Part shown: one piece after another, positions 49,139 to 59,678 of the stretch | Layout: each line of letters opens with the position of its first letter | Numbering within the stretch: position 1 is the first letter of the stretch | NCBI GenBank assembly: GCA_025917655.1 | Contig: CP084611.1 | Span: forward strand, 2,108,001-2,172,000 | Source: Chlorella sorokiniana | Taxonomy: Eukaryota; Chlorophyta; Trebouxiophyceae; Chlorellales; Chlorellaceae | DNA length: 64,000 bases | Direction of reading: 5' to 3' | Program-made: the position numbers and the translations under genes | Notes under the pieces: generated by a model | Database searches by the model: none | What the model was told of the DNA's origin: nothing | The model's input: the letters and a program-made list of their open reading frames with translations, nothing else

Positions 49139-51771
49139 TCACATGCCCTGCCGAGCCACCGCCGAGTAGCGCCTGCCGCCCGGCGCGGCGCCCGCCCGCT
49201 GGGGCAGCGCCTCGTCGCCGTAGGCGCCATACCCGCCGGCATGGTAGTGCGCCGCGCCCAGCGCCGCGCCGGCCTGGGGGTGGGCCAGGCCGGCGGCGCC
49301 GCCGTCGTCGGGTGCCGAGATGGTGAGCGGACGCTTGACGGGCTGAGGCGGCAAGGGGGCCGAGGGCACCTGCGCCGCCTCCATGTGCTGGTAGCTGGGC
49401 TGGTAGGTGGGCACCTGCATTGCCGGCACCTGCATGCCTGCGCAGGCATCAAAGGGGGCCGTGGGGGGGCTCTTCATGCGCCACGCGCAGCAAGCAGGGA
49501 CAAGCACCCGCGGCCAGGGTGCCTTAGCACACACAGCGCACACTCGCAGCGCTCCCTGGCCACCAGCGCGGCTGCACAGAGCGCTCTGGCCGCAGCGACG
49601 CCGGCCCCCACCTTGCGCCGCGGAGTAGGGCACAGCGACGTACGCGTAGCCTGGCTGCATGCCCGGGGGGGTGCGTACTGCAGGGGCTGCTGCACCATGT
49701 ACTGCACCCCGCCCTGGTGGCCCCCGCCCCTTGCTGCTGCATGGGCCCGACTGCTGCACCGCCTGGTGCATCAGCGCCGGCGCAAAGCCGCCGCCCATGG
49801 CTATCTGCTGCAGCGCCGCACCAGACTGCTGCGCCCCCATCTGCGCGGCGGTCACCGCCGGCGCCGGCTGCTGCTGCAGCTGCTGCGCAGCGGGCTGCTG
49901 GGGGTGGTACGCCAGCGATTCGGGCAGGTGATAGGCGGCGTGAGAGGAGGCGGGGGCGGGGGCGGGAGTGGGAGCGTAGGGCGCCGCATACGACAGAGGG
50001 GGGCAGGAGACGGGGCGCGTGCGGGGCGGGGGCGGGTGCTGCCGCGGGGCGGGCGCAGGGGCCTCCGCCGCGGCCGGCGCCACCGGCTGCCCGGGCTGGA
50101 AGTTCTGGGCGCCAACATTCAGCTGCTTGCCGCGCCGCCGTCGGGCGCCCGGGGACTTGGGGGCCTGCTGCGGCGGCGCTGCAGGGGCGGGCGCGGCGCG
50201 GCCTGGCCCCGCTGCACACGCAGCACCTTGGGGGCGCCTGCGGGGGCCACGCCCAGCTGCGCGCCCGCGCCGCGCCCGTTGGCAACGGCGGCCGGCGGAG
50301 CGCCGTAGCCGCCACGTGGCTTGCGGTCAAAGCCGGGAGGGGGAAGTCTTCGTCGTCGAGAGGCGGCACGGCGGCGGCGGAGCTGCAACACGGGGCGGAG
50401 GGAGTCGTGAGCCGAGGGCGGCAGGCGGGGGAGCAATGGCGCGAAAGCAGAGAACCGAGTGGCGCAGCAAGGCTCACCGAGGCGCGGGCCTGGGGCGCGG
50501 CGCCGCCAACACCGGGGCGCTATAGCCGTCGTCGCGCGCATACTGAGCGGGGCCGCCGCCCCGCCCGCTGCGGCCAGAGGCAGGGCCGGGCCCGCCCCGC
50601 CCGCCGGGTCCGCCGCGCCCGCCACGGCCGCGCCCAAGGCGCATGCGCCCAAACGTCTGTGGGAGCGCAGGGCGGGGGGTGGTTGGGGGGCTCATCTGAC
50701 GGCGCGCGTGCTGCGCTGGCGGGAGGCAGACAGGCGGCCGCCAGCAGGGGCCCCTGAGCGTCCCACTGCAGCCGGGGTGATGCCCACCACCGCATCATCT
50801 GCTGCGCACCTCGCTGAAGTCGGTGGTCGGCTGCTCGCCGCGCTCCAGCGCCTCAAACGCGTCGTGGCCCCAGCGCTCGCCGCTGGCTGGGTCCCACAGC
50901 TTGCCGCGCTGCCTGCGTCAGGTAAGGGAGCAGCAGGCGCGGGCGGGGCTGGCGGTGGAGCAGCCACCGCAGAGCCCCTGGGAAGGCACAGCCTTGCACA
51001 CGCGCGCAGGAAGGCCGCAAGGAACAGGTGCACGCGGCGACGCGGGCAGGCAGCCTCAGAGTGGCGGCCCACCTCTGGCGCTCGTCCAGCGGCTCGTCTG
51101 CCTGCTCGCTGCGCATGCCACCCTCCCCCTTCCGCGCCCTCCCCAGGGTCGAAGCGGTCGTCGTGCAGCCAGAAGGCGCCGCTGGTGGGCACCTCAAAGG
51201 GCTCCAGGCGCTTGCGCTGCGGGGGAGGGGTCCGCAGAGAGCGCGGGCTCGGCTGGCTGAAATGCGGCCGCTCCTGCTCCCCCAGCGGTGCAACTTGAGC
51301 CGGAGCACTGTGCGATGTGGAGCAGCTTGTAGGACAGGAAGAGGAGCGAGCGTGGCTGGGGTGGGCAGGCCCCCAGCTTCCCCCCCGCACCGCGCACCTG
51401 TGGCCTGGGCGCCGGCGCAGGCTGGTCCTCTGCCTCAACCTGAGGCCCTTCCTCCTCTTCACCTTCCCCTTCATCGCCATCACCCTCCTGAGGAGTGGAC
51501 CGAAACAAGGTGCTGCCGCTGTCGAGGCAGGCCAGGAGGCAGACGATACCTGCAGACGGCGCGGGAGCGGGCAGCAGCTCCCCCTCACTGCTGCTATTTG
51601 AGCGAGCCTTACCTCGGCCTGAGCTTCCTCTTCCTGTTCTTCCTCTGCTACAGCGCCCTCCTCCTCGCTGTCCTCATCCCCACTGTCACTGAACTCGCCA
51701 ACCTCCTCTTCCACCTCTGCTTCCTCCCGCTCTGAAAGCTCCTCGTCGCTGGCAGCATCCCGTTTCTGCAT
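49139..51771 (-). CDS. CASC3: Barentsz/MLN51 (CASC3) exon junction complex subunit
   Basis: Barentsz clamps eIF4A3 on spliced mRNA through its Btz (SELOR) domain. ATG at 51771 opens an acidic N-terminus, MQKRDAASDEELSEREEAEV, and more Glu-rich sequence. The Btz domain reads LEPFEVPTSGAFWLHDDRFD, then (after a short acidic/Arg insert, DEPLDERQR) KLWDPASGERWGHDAFEALE, with the conserved HDDR and W-HD-F residues. An RGG-like region follows (MRLGRGRGGRGGPGGRGGPG), then GYSAPVL. The long C-terminal half is Pro/Gln/Ala-rich and disordered (YHLPESLAYHPQQPAAQQ; VPTYQPSYQHMEAAQVPS), ending RRYSAVARQGM. Frame changes in Gly/Pro-rich parts are probable. The family call rests on the Btz residues. It diverges from the C1-FDX-like gene. 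Confidence 0.8.
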
Positions 51772-52258
51772 GGCGTTCAATCAACCTGCACGCGAGAAGA
51801 CACAAACAGCCATGTAGGGGTGATGCCCGCCACCACGCTTCCCTCCCTATGCGGAAAGGCATGGTGTGATAGTAGGCCTAATTGGTGCACCTGAGACTGC
51901 TACAAGCTTGTTCAAGGAACTCTTTCAAGTTTACGAAGGGGAGTCAGCGCATCGACTGTGATCAGCGTATCCCAGCTCTACAACAAGGGTGGCATAACTG
52001 TGGGAACACAGCGGCAGGACATCAATGGCCCTACGATGCGGGACTTGCCACGGCACAGCAGGAACCCACAGCATGGTGTGTGTGGCTGTCTGAGGGGGCC
52101 GTGCACACGGATCGCTGTCGATGTGTTCTTAATAACACTTTCCAGGCTCAGACAGTTCTTGCGCTTTCGTCGCGAGCACCTTTCCCAACCCAGACTTTTC
52201 GGGTTCATCTCCACTCGAGAAGTGCTGTTTCTGTGTTGCCGTAGCCCGAGGGGGCCAG
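51772..52258. other. Shared upstream region of Barentsz and C1-FDX-like genes
   Basis: 487 bases between divergent starts. No gene, RNA or defined motif was recognised. Confidence 0.4.
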
Positions 52259-53265
52259 ATGGCGCTGCGGCAGCTCGCCCAGCGCCTCAGCCCAGGCCTC
52301 TTGCGCCCCTACTCGACAGCACCTAGCGTTTATGACAAGCTGTGAGTGATGCTTGCGACGGGTGAAGGGCGGACTGCGTAAGCGAGCCCTTCATGTCGTC
52401 TTTTGTTTGCCCTGGCGTTGCTGCCAGCGGGTCAGCAACGGCCTCTCAAGCACTGAACGATTATGATACTGTTAGTGAGCAGCGCATCGATGTTGTCTCA
52501 TGCGATTGCAAACTCGTAGCTTTGCTGCACGTTGACCCGCTGCAGGGTCCAGCTGACGGTAGTGGATCTGGATGGACGGCGGCACATCGTGCGGGGTCTC
52601 GAGGTGGGCCTGCGTTCCCCGCCCGCATGCGCAGTGCACGCGCAGCCCCACCCCTGCAGCCTGCGCAACCAGGAGCCAAAGCGCGCGCGCTCGTGCACAT
52701 ACATACCGCAGGGCCAGTCTGTAGTGGATCTGCTGGAGGCTCACATGGACACGCTGGGGGAGGAGGGTGCGCCGCTGCTGAGGCTCCTGGGGTGCTGGCT
52801 GCGCTGAAGGGGTGCGGGCACTGCAGCCGGAGCAGGGCAGCTGGCAAAGGTGTCCCCGTCTTCACCATTCCCCCTCTTTGCGCAGCTGTGTGCTTGTCGC
52901 CGGAGGGGCGTGATGCGCGCGAGGCGCACATCAAGCTGCCCAATGAGCTGCTGGCGGCGTACCCGCCCCACACGGGTGACGACGCACGCAGCCTGGCCGA
53001 CATTGCAGACCCCAAGGCAGTGGACGCTCAGTGAGTGCGATAGCAGGGGGTGCAGTCGGGAGGGTGGGCGGCACATGCTGTGCCCGAGGCCAGGCAGCGA
53101 GCGCGTGCTGACGCCGCTGCCCGTGCGCTGCGTGGTCCTCATGCTGCATGGTGCCGCCGCCCCCTTCCTTGCAGCTCCCGCCTGGGCAGCAAGGTGGTGC
53201 TGAACAAGGCGCTGGACGGCACCGTGCTGGCCCTGGGCGCAGTCTACCCCTGGAAGTCGCTTTGA
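52259..53265 (+). CDS. C1-FDX-like mitochondrial ferredoxin-fold subunit of complex I
   Basis: In plants and Polytomella a ferredoxin-like subunit (C1-FDX) bridges the carbonic-anhydrase and membrane parts of complex I. ATG at 52259 gives a mitochondrial-type presequence, MALRQLAQRLSPGLLRPYST. Splicing by phase then gives VQLTVVDLDGRRHIVRGLE, GQSVVDLLEAHMDTLGEE, VCLSPEGRDAREAHIKLPNE, DDARSLADIADPKAVDA and HSRLGSKVVLNKALDG, ending VYPWKSL. The fold order (two strands, helix, loop, final HSRLG strand) follows 2Fe-2S ferredoxins. The four-Cys cluster loop is absent: one Cys is seen at VCLSPEG and HSRLG-C is replaced by HSRLG-S. It is therefore unlikely to carry a normal cluster. The complex I assignment is by resemblance to At3g07480 recalled from memory. 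Confidence 0.75.
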
Positions 53266-53358
53266 GGACGGTGGGTCCTCGCCGTGGCCACCATGGCTGT
53301 CAGGGTGCACGCGCAGAGGCGTCCCCCTTGGCATGTGCACTTTTGCATTGCACGCCCG

Positions 53359-53363
53359 TGTAA
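53359..53363 (+). promoter_or_regulatory. TGTAA polyadenylation signal for the C1-FDX-like gene
   Basis: TGTAA on the plus strand, 94 bases after the stop codon at 53263-53265 and before the convergent gene's stop. Confidence 0.45.
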
Positions 53364-53451
53364 CTGTGAGCACCGAATTGAATGGCACAGCAAGGCATGG
53401 TGGCAGTACGTTCACACCCCGTCGCGTCACGCAGGTGCCGGGTGTTGCAGC

Positions 53452-55494
53452 CTAGCAGCCCGCCGCCCCCGCCTCTGCCAGGTCCAGCACGCTCACATAG
53501 TCCTTGGCCAGGTTGCCCAGGTAGAGCTTGCCGGCGTGCTCGGTGACGGACGAGACGTGGGAGACGTGGCTGCCGTCAGGGTCCATCAGCACCTGCAGCA
53601 CCTGCCCCTGGGGCTCACCTTCGCCACGCAGCCCCACTGTGGCTTGGGAGGCAGCAGCCACTCGGGCAGCTTGGCCACTATGCGCCGCAGCCAAGGCCTG
53701 GGCAGCACCTTGTGAGCCTGTGGGGGTTGGGTGAAGGGGTGGGGAGCGTCTTGGTGCAGCAATCGGGGGCGCCCCCAGCAACCGACAGCGCCCCTTCCTC
53801 CTCCCCAGGACAGCAAGCAGGCGCCCGGCAGCGGCACATCACCAGCGGCTGGTCAGGCAACACCAGGCACAGCCAGAAGTTGCCGTCGCTGGCCTCCACA
53901 ATATTGTCTGGCCAGCCGGGAGCCGGTCAATCAGGGTGTCCAGGGTGCCGGCCTGCGCATGTTGCCGGCGTGGCAGGACACTCGGGTTGCGTCCTCAAGT
54001 TGCATGATTCAGTACACGCACATCTCAAATCATGCACGTGTGGCGCAGAAGCGGCGTGCACCCTGCTCCCAAGCGCCCCACTCCCATGCGCAGCCGACCT
54101 TGGGACCCTTGAGCCAGCGGCGACGCACACGCATCGAGCACGTCTCCACCACTGCCACAAAGGACTCGTCAGGCGCTAGCGCGACACCGTTGGCATACCT
54201 GGGCATCAGAACAGAAGGAACACATGGCGGCTGATCAGTGCAGCTGGTAGTACTGCAAGGCAAAGCAACAGCACGCCCCTCCAACTTCTGCCAAGCAAGC
54301 AGCCCGCCCACCCCAACCCACAACCTCACCACAACTTGTCCGCCAGAACCTCTGTCAGGCCGTTGGCAGGGTTGTGACACAGGAGGCGGCCGGTGGGCTC
54401 GCCGTGCCACATTGTCAGTAAGTAAGAACGCATGGTGTCATACCTGGAGGGAAACGGCAACGGCAACGGCCAATTTGCACCTAAACGCCAGCAGCGGCTT
54501 TAAGAAAACCTGCCAGCGCACGGCCCAGCCATTCTGGCCCCCACCCGCAAACACACACACCATGGCTTTGGGCTGGCCTCATTGATCGCTGGCCCAATGA
54601 CCGAGGAGTCTGAAAATAGATGCAGCCGTTGCGCGCAATGGCGAGATCGTTGGCATAGGAAATGGGTCGTCCGCCAGCATAGTTGGCCAGGCAGCGCAAG
54701 CGCCATTGGGCGCCATGCGTAGCATCTGATTGTTGTTCCAGCAGCATCAAGCCCTGCTCCAGGTTTCATCGAGGGCCGCACAGACAGTGTAAACAACACG
54801 GCGCACAGGCTTCAACTCCAACCCCGACCCAGCAAGGATGTTATTGTCTTGCTTTGCATCAGCTGCATGCACCACTCTGAGCACCAACACTGCCCCACTC
54901 GTTTGTGCGTCCTGCCTTGAGTGAATCGCAAATGATTAAATCGCCAGTGGGTGTGTGGTGGAAGCCCAACGGGCGCCCGGCCCCACATACGCCAGCGGCT
55001 GCCCATCCAGATCATGTTGGTCGCCGCTGGCAGTCCACACGTAGCCATATCGGTCCAGCATCCACAACCGGCCATCCGGGGCAACAGCAACTGACTCTGC
55101 ACGAACACTGGCACAAAATATAAGGAAAGCCAGCGGAGCAGCCAAGCTGCAGCAAAGATGCGCACCTGAGCCCACCACCTGGCCTTCAAATAGGCGGCGG
55201 GCTTTACGCAGCAGCGTGTTGGGCGCAAACGGGCCCTCCGCCTTGCAAGGCTTGGGCAGGCGGTCCAGCGCAATCGGTACAGGGAAGAAGTTGTGGGCAG
55301 GGAACGGCAAAGGCATACCTGCATTCATTGGATGTTGAAAGGCATAACTGTGGCAGCATGTCTTCAAGAAATAAGGTTCTGTGAAGCAGCGTTGCACCAG
55401 AAAGCTGAAACAAGAGTTGCACCTGAAACTCCTATTATGCCCGACAGAATTGTGATCAGTGTATCTCGCTGCTTTTAGCACACAACGCTTTCAT
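53452..55494 (-). CDS. Strictosidine-synthase-like / APMAP beta-propeller protein
   Basis: A six-bladed propeller of the SMP-30/strictosidine synthase group; plant and animal members are usually membrane-anchored hydrolase-like proteins. ATG at 55494 followed by a hydrophobic stretch [17 protein letters not shown] gives an N-terminal signal anchor, if one A is missing in the run at 55473-55476. Then [74 protein letters not shown] (the YFSDSS family hallmark), [56 protein letters not shown] and [18 protein letters not shown]. It ends with [20 protein letters not shown]. Domain order and length match the family. True strictosidine synthase activity is not expected. It shares a 100-base promoter with GET1. 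Confidence 0.9.
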
Positions 55495-55594
55495 CCTGGT
55501 TTAAATCGCTCGCTCGCACGGACGGTTGTACGGATGTACCCGCTTGATTGGCACGAATGGATTCGATTTGATCATCACAGCAGTGGCCGATAAC
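55495..55594. promoter_or_regulatory. Compact bidirectional promoter, strictosidine-synthase-like and GET1
   Basis: Only 100 bases separate the two start codons (55494 minus, 55595 plus). Both 5' UTRs and core promoters must fit here or overlap the first exons. Confidence 0.5.
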
Positions 55595-56474
55595 ATGTCT
55601 GCGATTGCCGAGCCGGCGCCCACTGCAGCAGCACGGCTTGCTGCCGTCACCTTGGCAGTCGCCTTTGCTCTGAACGTCCTCGATAAAGGATTGCGAAGAT
55701 GGCTGGTGAGATGCTCGAAAGGAACATTAATGACTGCCGCAGTGTTGACACTACACTGCACTTAGAGTCAAGGCCCCTCTCTCGCGTAGCAGCTCGTTTT
55801 ACTGAAGCTCGAGGCCAGATTGCAGGTCCCAGACACCCGACGGCAGCAGTTTGAACTACAACAAGAAATAGCCCACCTGCAGCGGCAGGCGGCAACGTTG
55901 AACCACCCCGACACCTTTGCTCAGGTCCGCTACCAACATCTGCAATCGATTGCCAGCCCTTGGGATTCTCAGCAATGTTCTGCTGTGCGTGCAGAGCGCG
56001 AAAGCTGAGCGCAAGGCGATCGCCCTGGACAAGGAGTTGTCCAGGCTGCGGCAGCAGGAGGCAGAGGCCAGTGGTCGACGCGTGCTGGGCTTGCCACTGC
56101 TGCTGCGCATCCTTTTCTTTGTCTGGCTGGCGCTTCAGTCAGGTTTGTAAGGCCTCCTGTCCTTATTGTGTCGGACAGATTCCTGCCTTGTGTTTGAGTG
56201 AGAGCTGCCGCTGTGTGCAGGGAAGATACCTGTGGTGGGCCAGCTGCAACCAGGTGTTGTGTGGCCGTTGGGGCGGTGGCTGAGCGTCGGCGCTGGTGAG
56301 CAGTCCTTCATTGTGCAGAAGCTGCAGCAGACTCTGGCATTGGCTTGGTCGATGCATCTTGCCCCGTTATTGCTCACTTCTGCAGGAAAAGCTTGGGCAC
56401 CAGGCGCCGTGGGTTTACTTGCATGGGCAATGTTGTGCCAGCGTCTTTCTGTGGCCATTTTGGGTGGGACATGA
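55595..56474 (+). CDS. GET1: GET1/WRB-like receptor for tail-anchored protein insertion
   Basis: GET1 (WRB in animals) with GET2/CAML receives tail-anchored proteins from GET3 at the ER. ATG at 55595 (MSAIAEPAPTAAARL) leads into membrane helix 1, AAVTLAVAFALNVLDKGL. A cytosolic coiled coil follows: VLLKLEARLQVPDTRRQQF, ELQQEIAHLQRQAATLNHPD with TFAQ, then KAERKAIALDKELSRLRQQE. The PDTFAQ-SAKAER junction is the family signature (xSTFAQ-AKL). Helix 2 is GLPLLLRILFFVWLALQ, then VWPLGRWLSVGAG and, across a last intron, GAVGLLAWAMLCQRLSVAIL as helix 3. About 180 residues and three helices fit the family. The stop is at 56472-56474. Confidence 0.85.
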
Positions 56475-57609
56475 GGCTGCCCATGTGATGTCGCCAGCTC
56501 ATATGCTGATATTGTAGCATGTGTTAAGTGTTGGGCACAGGTTGCGTACAAGGAGACAACGCAAGCGGTGAGAACTGTGAGCTTTGAGCGCATTCAATGC
56601 AGCGCCAGCGTTTGCAAGCGTGGGCGGCCTTGACGACACCAGTGGCCTTGCGGTTGCCTACACTTCAAGCAGACCCTCGTCCATCCAGCACTGCACAAGG
56701 AAATCTACCATCTCCTGCAAGAATATGCAGTCAACGGTCTAACCCCAAAGCCAGCAACACAAACGCAACGGATGTGTTGTACACATGGTGCGGTGCAGTT
56801 CTCACCTTCAACGGTACTGGGCTAGCAAACGATGGCTATTACCCATTATATCCTCATAGGAGGCATGCAGAGGAATCACTCGCTGCCTGTCCCCCTGTGC
56901 TCTCGGTTCTTCTTCTCCTCTCCGCTTGTGACGCCACTGTCGCCGTTGAACCGCCCATGCTGCCGGTCCATATTCCATGGTGGTGCCGCCCAGCACCTGT
57001 TCCTGGCATGCATCAGACAGCTGGACTGTTGATTGTGCAGCTAGGGAAGCTGCTGCTGGTCCCACTGCGGCAAAAAACTGCTGCTCTTCTCGGAGGGCGT
57101 CCGCTGCGCCCGCTGCTGACCCGGTCCCTGCAACTGCACCTACTGCAGGGTGCAACGCTGCATCTGCAGGGATAAAAGGCTGTGAAGGACAGTCGATTGC
57201 TGTTGACGCTCCCGGTGGGCCGGTCATACCCTACAGGTTGGTTTGTGGGAACCGAGTGTTTTCTGAGGTCGGCCTGCTCAATTTTCACGATACAATGCTG
57301 GAATTAGTGACGGCGCTCAAACTTGGGAGAAGGACAAGAACTGAAATGCTGACTTGGAGCTCCTGTTCACTCTGCTCGTGGGAGGCCACTTCGATGATTG
57401 CTTGACTGATGGATCATTGGCCAAGATAACTTGCTTCCCTTCAAATGCTGCTACACGCCCTATACCAACGGTTGACGAAAGTCCACTCTCTGGACGCAGC
57501 TTGAGTCACTCAGCCTAGCACGCGGACCTAGAAGTGCAGGAACCGGAGCCCCGCCAAGCAGAGGCCCGGCTTCAGCCGGCAGGCGTGCCGCCGCCGCTAC
57601 TGACTGTGG
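56475..57609. other. 1.1-kb gap between GET1 and the DHHC-type gene
   Basis: It holds the GET1 3' UTR and the upstream region of the next gene, both on the plus strand. The only frame worth noting is a minus-strand 139-codon open frame at 56808-57227, listed separately. Confidence 0.4.
56808..57227 (-). CDS. Hypothetical 139-residue protein, unproven
   Basis: An intronless frame from ATG at 57227 (MTGPPGASTAIDCPSQPFIP) to the stop at 56808. The middle looks protein-like (ADALREEQQFFAAVGPAAAS, then VQLSDACQEQVLGG) and the end is basic (RRQWRHKRRGEEE). No domain is recognised and no splice sites are needed. In this GC-rich genome long chance frames are common, and the opposite strand is also open for about 190 codons, so it may not be a gene. 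Confidence 0.25.
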   Translation of the reverse strand: MTGPPGASTAIDCPSQPFIPADAALHPAVGAVAGTGSAAGAADALREEQQFFAAVGPAAASLAAQSTVQLSDACQEQVLGGTTMEYGPAAWAVQRRQWRHKRRGEEEPRAQGDRQRVIPLHASYEDIMGNSHRLLAQYR

Positions 57610-59538
57610 ATGGACGCGCCCAAGCGCTCTCGGCCTTTCATCCTGCTGCTCAGGCGCTTCTGGACTTGCATTCTCAACATGGATGTGACACAGCTGGACG
57701 TCTTTCGGCATTGCCGCTGCTTGCGGCATGTAGGCAAGGTGTGACATCAGTTTCCATCATCAGCAAAGAGGCCTGGCACGTTGAAACCCGCCGCCGCTGC
57801 CTTGCAGGTCATGGTGCTGTTTGTGCTTGGTTTGGTGGCCTGCATATACTATTCAACTGTTACAAGGTGAGACAACTGTGGTCTTGACTGCGCTTGAAAC
57901 CTCTCCAGCGTCGGGAGCCTGCTCATACGTGCGCCCTGCCGCAGCGGCATCGCCCGGGCCTGCACTCTGGTCAGCCTGGTGTGGCAGGAGCCGCTGTGCT
58001 GGGCTTCCTGCTGTACACGGCCCTGGTGGCGCTGGTGTTGTGGAGCTACCTGGCCTGCTTCCTCACGCAGCCCGGCCATGTGCCCCACGGGTGGCACCCC
58101 TTCCACGACGCCGAGGCGAGGCCACCCCGCGGTGGCTCACGCGCAGACCTGTGCACTGCATGCCTCCACCCCTGCCCAGCTGATGCGCGAGCTGCTGTGA
58201 AGCCTGTCTGCAGGGCAGGCAGCATCCATCCCCGTTTGTCACCCGCTGTGCAGCAAGCCGCGGCGGAGTTGGAGGCCTGGGAGCAGCTAGCCTATGAGCA
58301 GCAGCAGCGGCGGCAGCCAGAGTGGGGCCTGGAGGCTGGGCGTGCGCACGTCAGCCGCCCTCGGTACTGCCGCAAATGCAAGGCGTGGAAGCCGCCGCGA
58401 GCCCACCACGACAGCATGACGGGGCGCTGCGTGCTGAAGATGGACCACTACTGCATGTGGGTGCACTGGTGCTGGCGCAGCGGCTGTGCTGGCATGCCCT
58501 TGAGCGCCGGCCTGCATGAGCAGCTGCCGCAGCTTTAGCCATGCTGTCTCCACCATGCTGCACGTGTGCCCACCCCCGGCAGCTGGGTTCTCAACTGCGT
58601 GGGCCTGCTCAACTACAAGTTCTTCGCCCTGTTTCTGCTCTACGCATGCGCTGCGTGCACAGCCAGGTGGGCGTCGCCGCTAGGCTGGTTGTGTGAGGGG
58701 CACAAGCCAGCGCCAGCTCACACCCGGCACTCCTTCCCTCAACTCGCAGTGCCGCGCTGCTGGTGCGCCCATGCATTGCTGCCTTCCGCAGCCCCGGCCC
58801 CAGCGTGGGCGGCCTGGTGTTCACCTTTGTTTGTTTTGTGTTCAGCGTAGCCTTCAGGTGGGAGCGGGGGCCTGCATGGCAGCTGCAGCGCTTGCAACCG
58901 CGCTCACAACCAGGCCGCCGGGCAATGCAGCTCCCGCTCCGAGCGGCGCCACCCCGACCGCCTCCCTCCTTTTGCAGCCTGGCGCTGCTGGGTTTCGTGG
59001 TCATGCACGCCCGCCTGTGCGCCCTCAACATGTCCACCATCGAGGCCTACGAGAAGCGGCCCGTCAAGTGAGCTGGCCCTGGAAGCCCCTGGACTCGCTG
59101 TGCTGCCCTGGACTGCTGTGGCGCACCAGGATCTGCCCCCTTGCTGGCTCGCTGCTGATCTGTCGGTGTTTGAGGGCGTGGCACCCCATATGCAGACCTT
59201 GGCCATACGACCGCGGCCGGGCAGCCAACCTGATGGATGTGTTTGGGCGTGACCGGCGCTACTGGCTGCTACCCATGCATGCGCCACACTTCACACGCAG
59301 GTAGGCCACCGCAACACTGTGACATGTAGCGCCTGTGTGGTTCGCTTTGGGGCGCATCCCGACTCATCCCCCTAACCCCAGCGCTTCTGTGTCCTGCAGC
59401 CTGTTGGAAGACGCTTTGCGCATCCCCCGGCGCCAGACCAGCTCCTTGAAGACAGGGAAACCGTGTGATTTGCCACTGAACTGTACATGGGAGTGCATGC
59501 AGCTGTGCTCTGTAAGAAAGCCATCCATACCTACCTGA
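57610..59538 (+). CDS. DHHC-family protein S-acyltransferase with DHYC motif
   Basis: A polytopic enzyme that attaches palmitate to cysteines. ATG at 57610 gives a basic start ([17 protein letters not shown]). Helices are [16 protein letters not shown] and [20 protein letters not shown]. The Cys-rich domain reads [20 protein letters not shown], then [19 protein letters not shown] across an intron (donor at 58457, acceptor before 58583), and [12 protein letters not shown]. After more helices come the [10 protein letters not shown] (TTxE-like) block and [15 protein letters not shown], then [15 protein letters not shown]. Two changes from consensus stand out: the Cys of HHCS is Asp (58410-58412), and DHHC is DHYC (58443-58454). 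DHYC is known from active yeast Akr1. The final exon past RRQTSS is less certain. Confidence 0.87.
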
Positions 59539-59678
59539 GCCTGTGACATCCGGCTTGCCTGCTGCGGCGATACCGCTGATATCGAATCCGGGGCAAACAC
59601 GCCCCGCACGTCCCCTTCGTCTTCCTTGTCTGTTTGTTTCATCGAGATTACAGTACGGCCCCTATATGTGACCCAAAC

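Noticed and set aside
26092-51771. PRP31, the RS protein and Barentsz as a functional splicing cluster
   Set aside because: They are separated by many unrelated genes on both strands, so shared location is more likely chance than an organised cluster.
56597-57175. Plus-strand frame of about 190 codons between GET1 and the DHHC gene
   Set aside because: Composition is Leu/Pro/His-rich without a domain; it overlaps an equally open minus-strand frame, and neither frame has supporting features.
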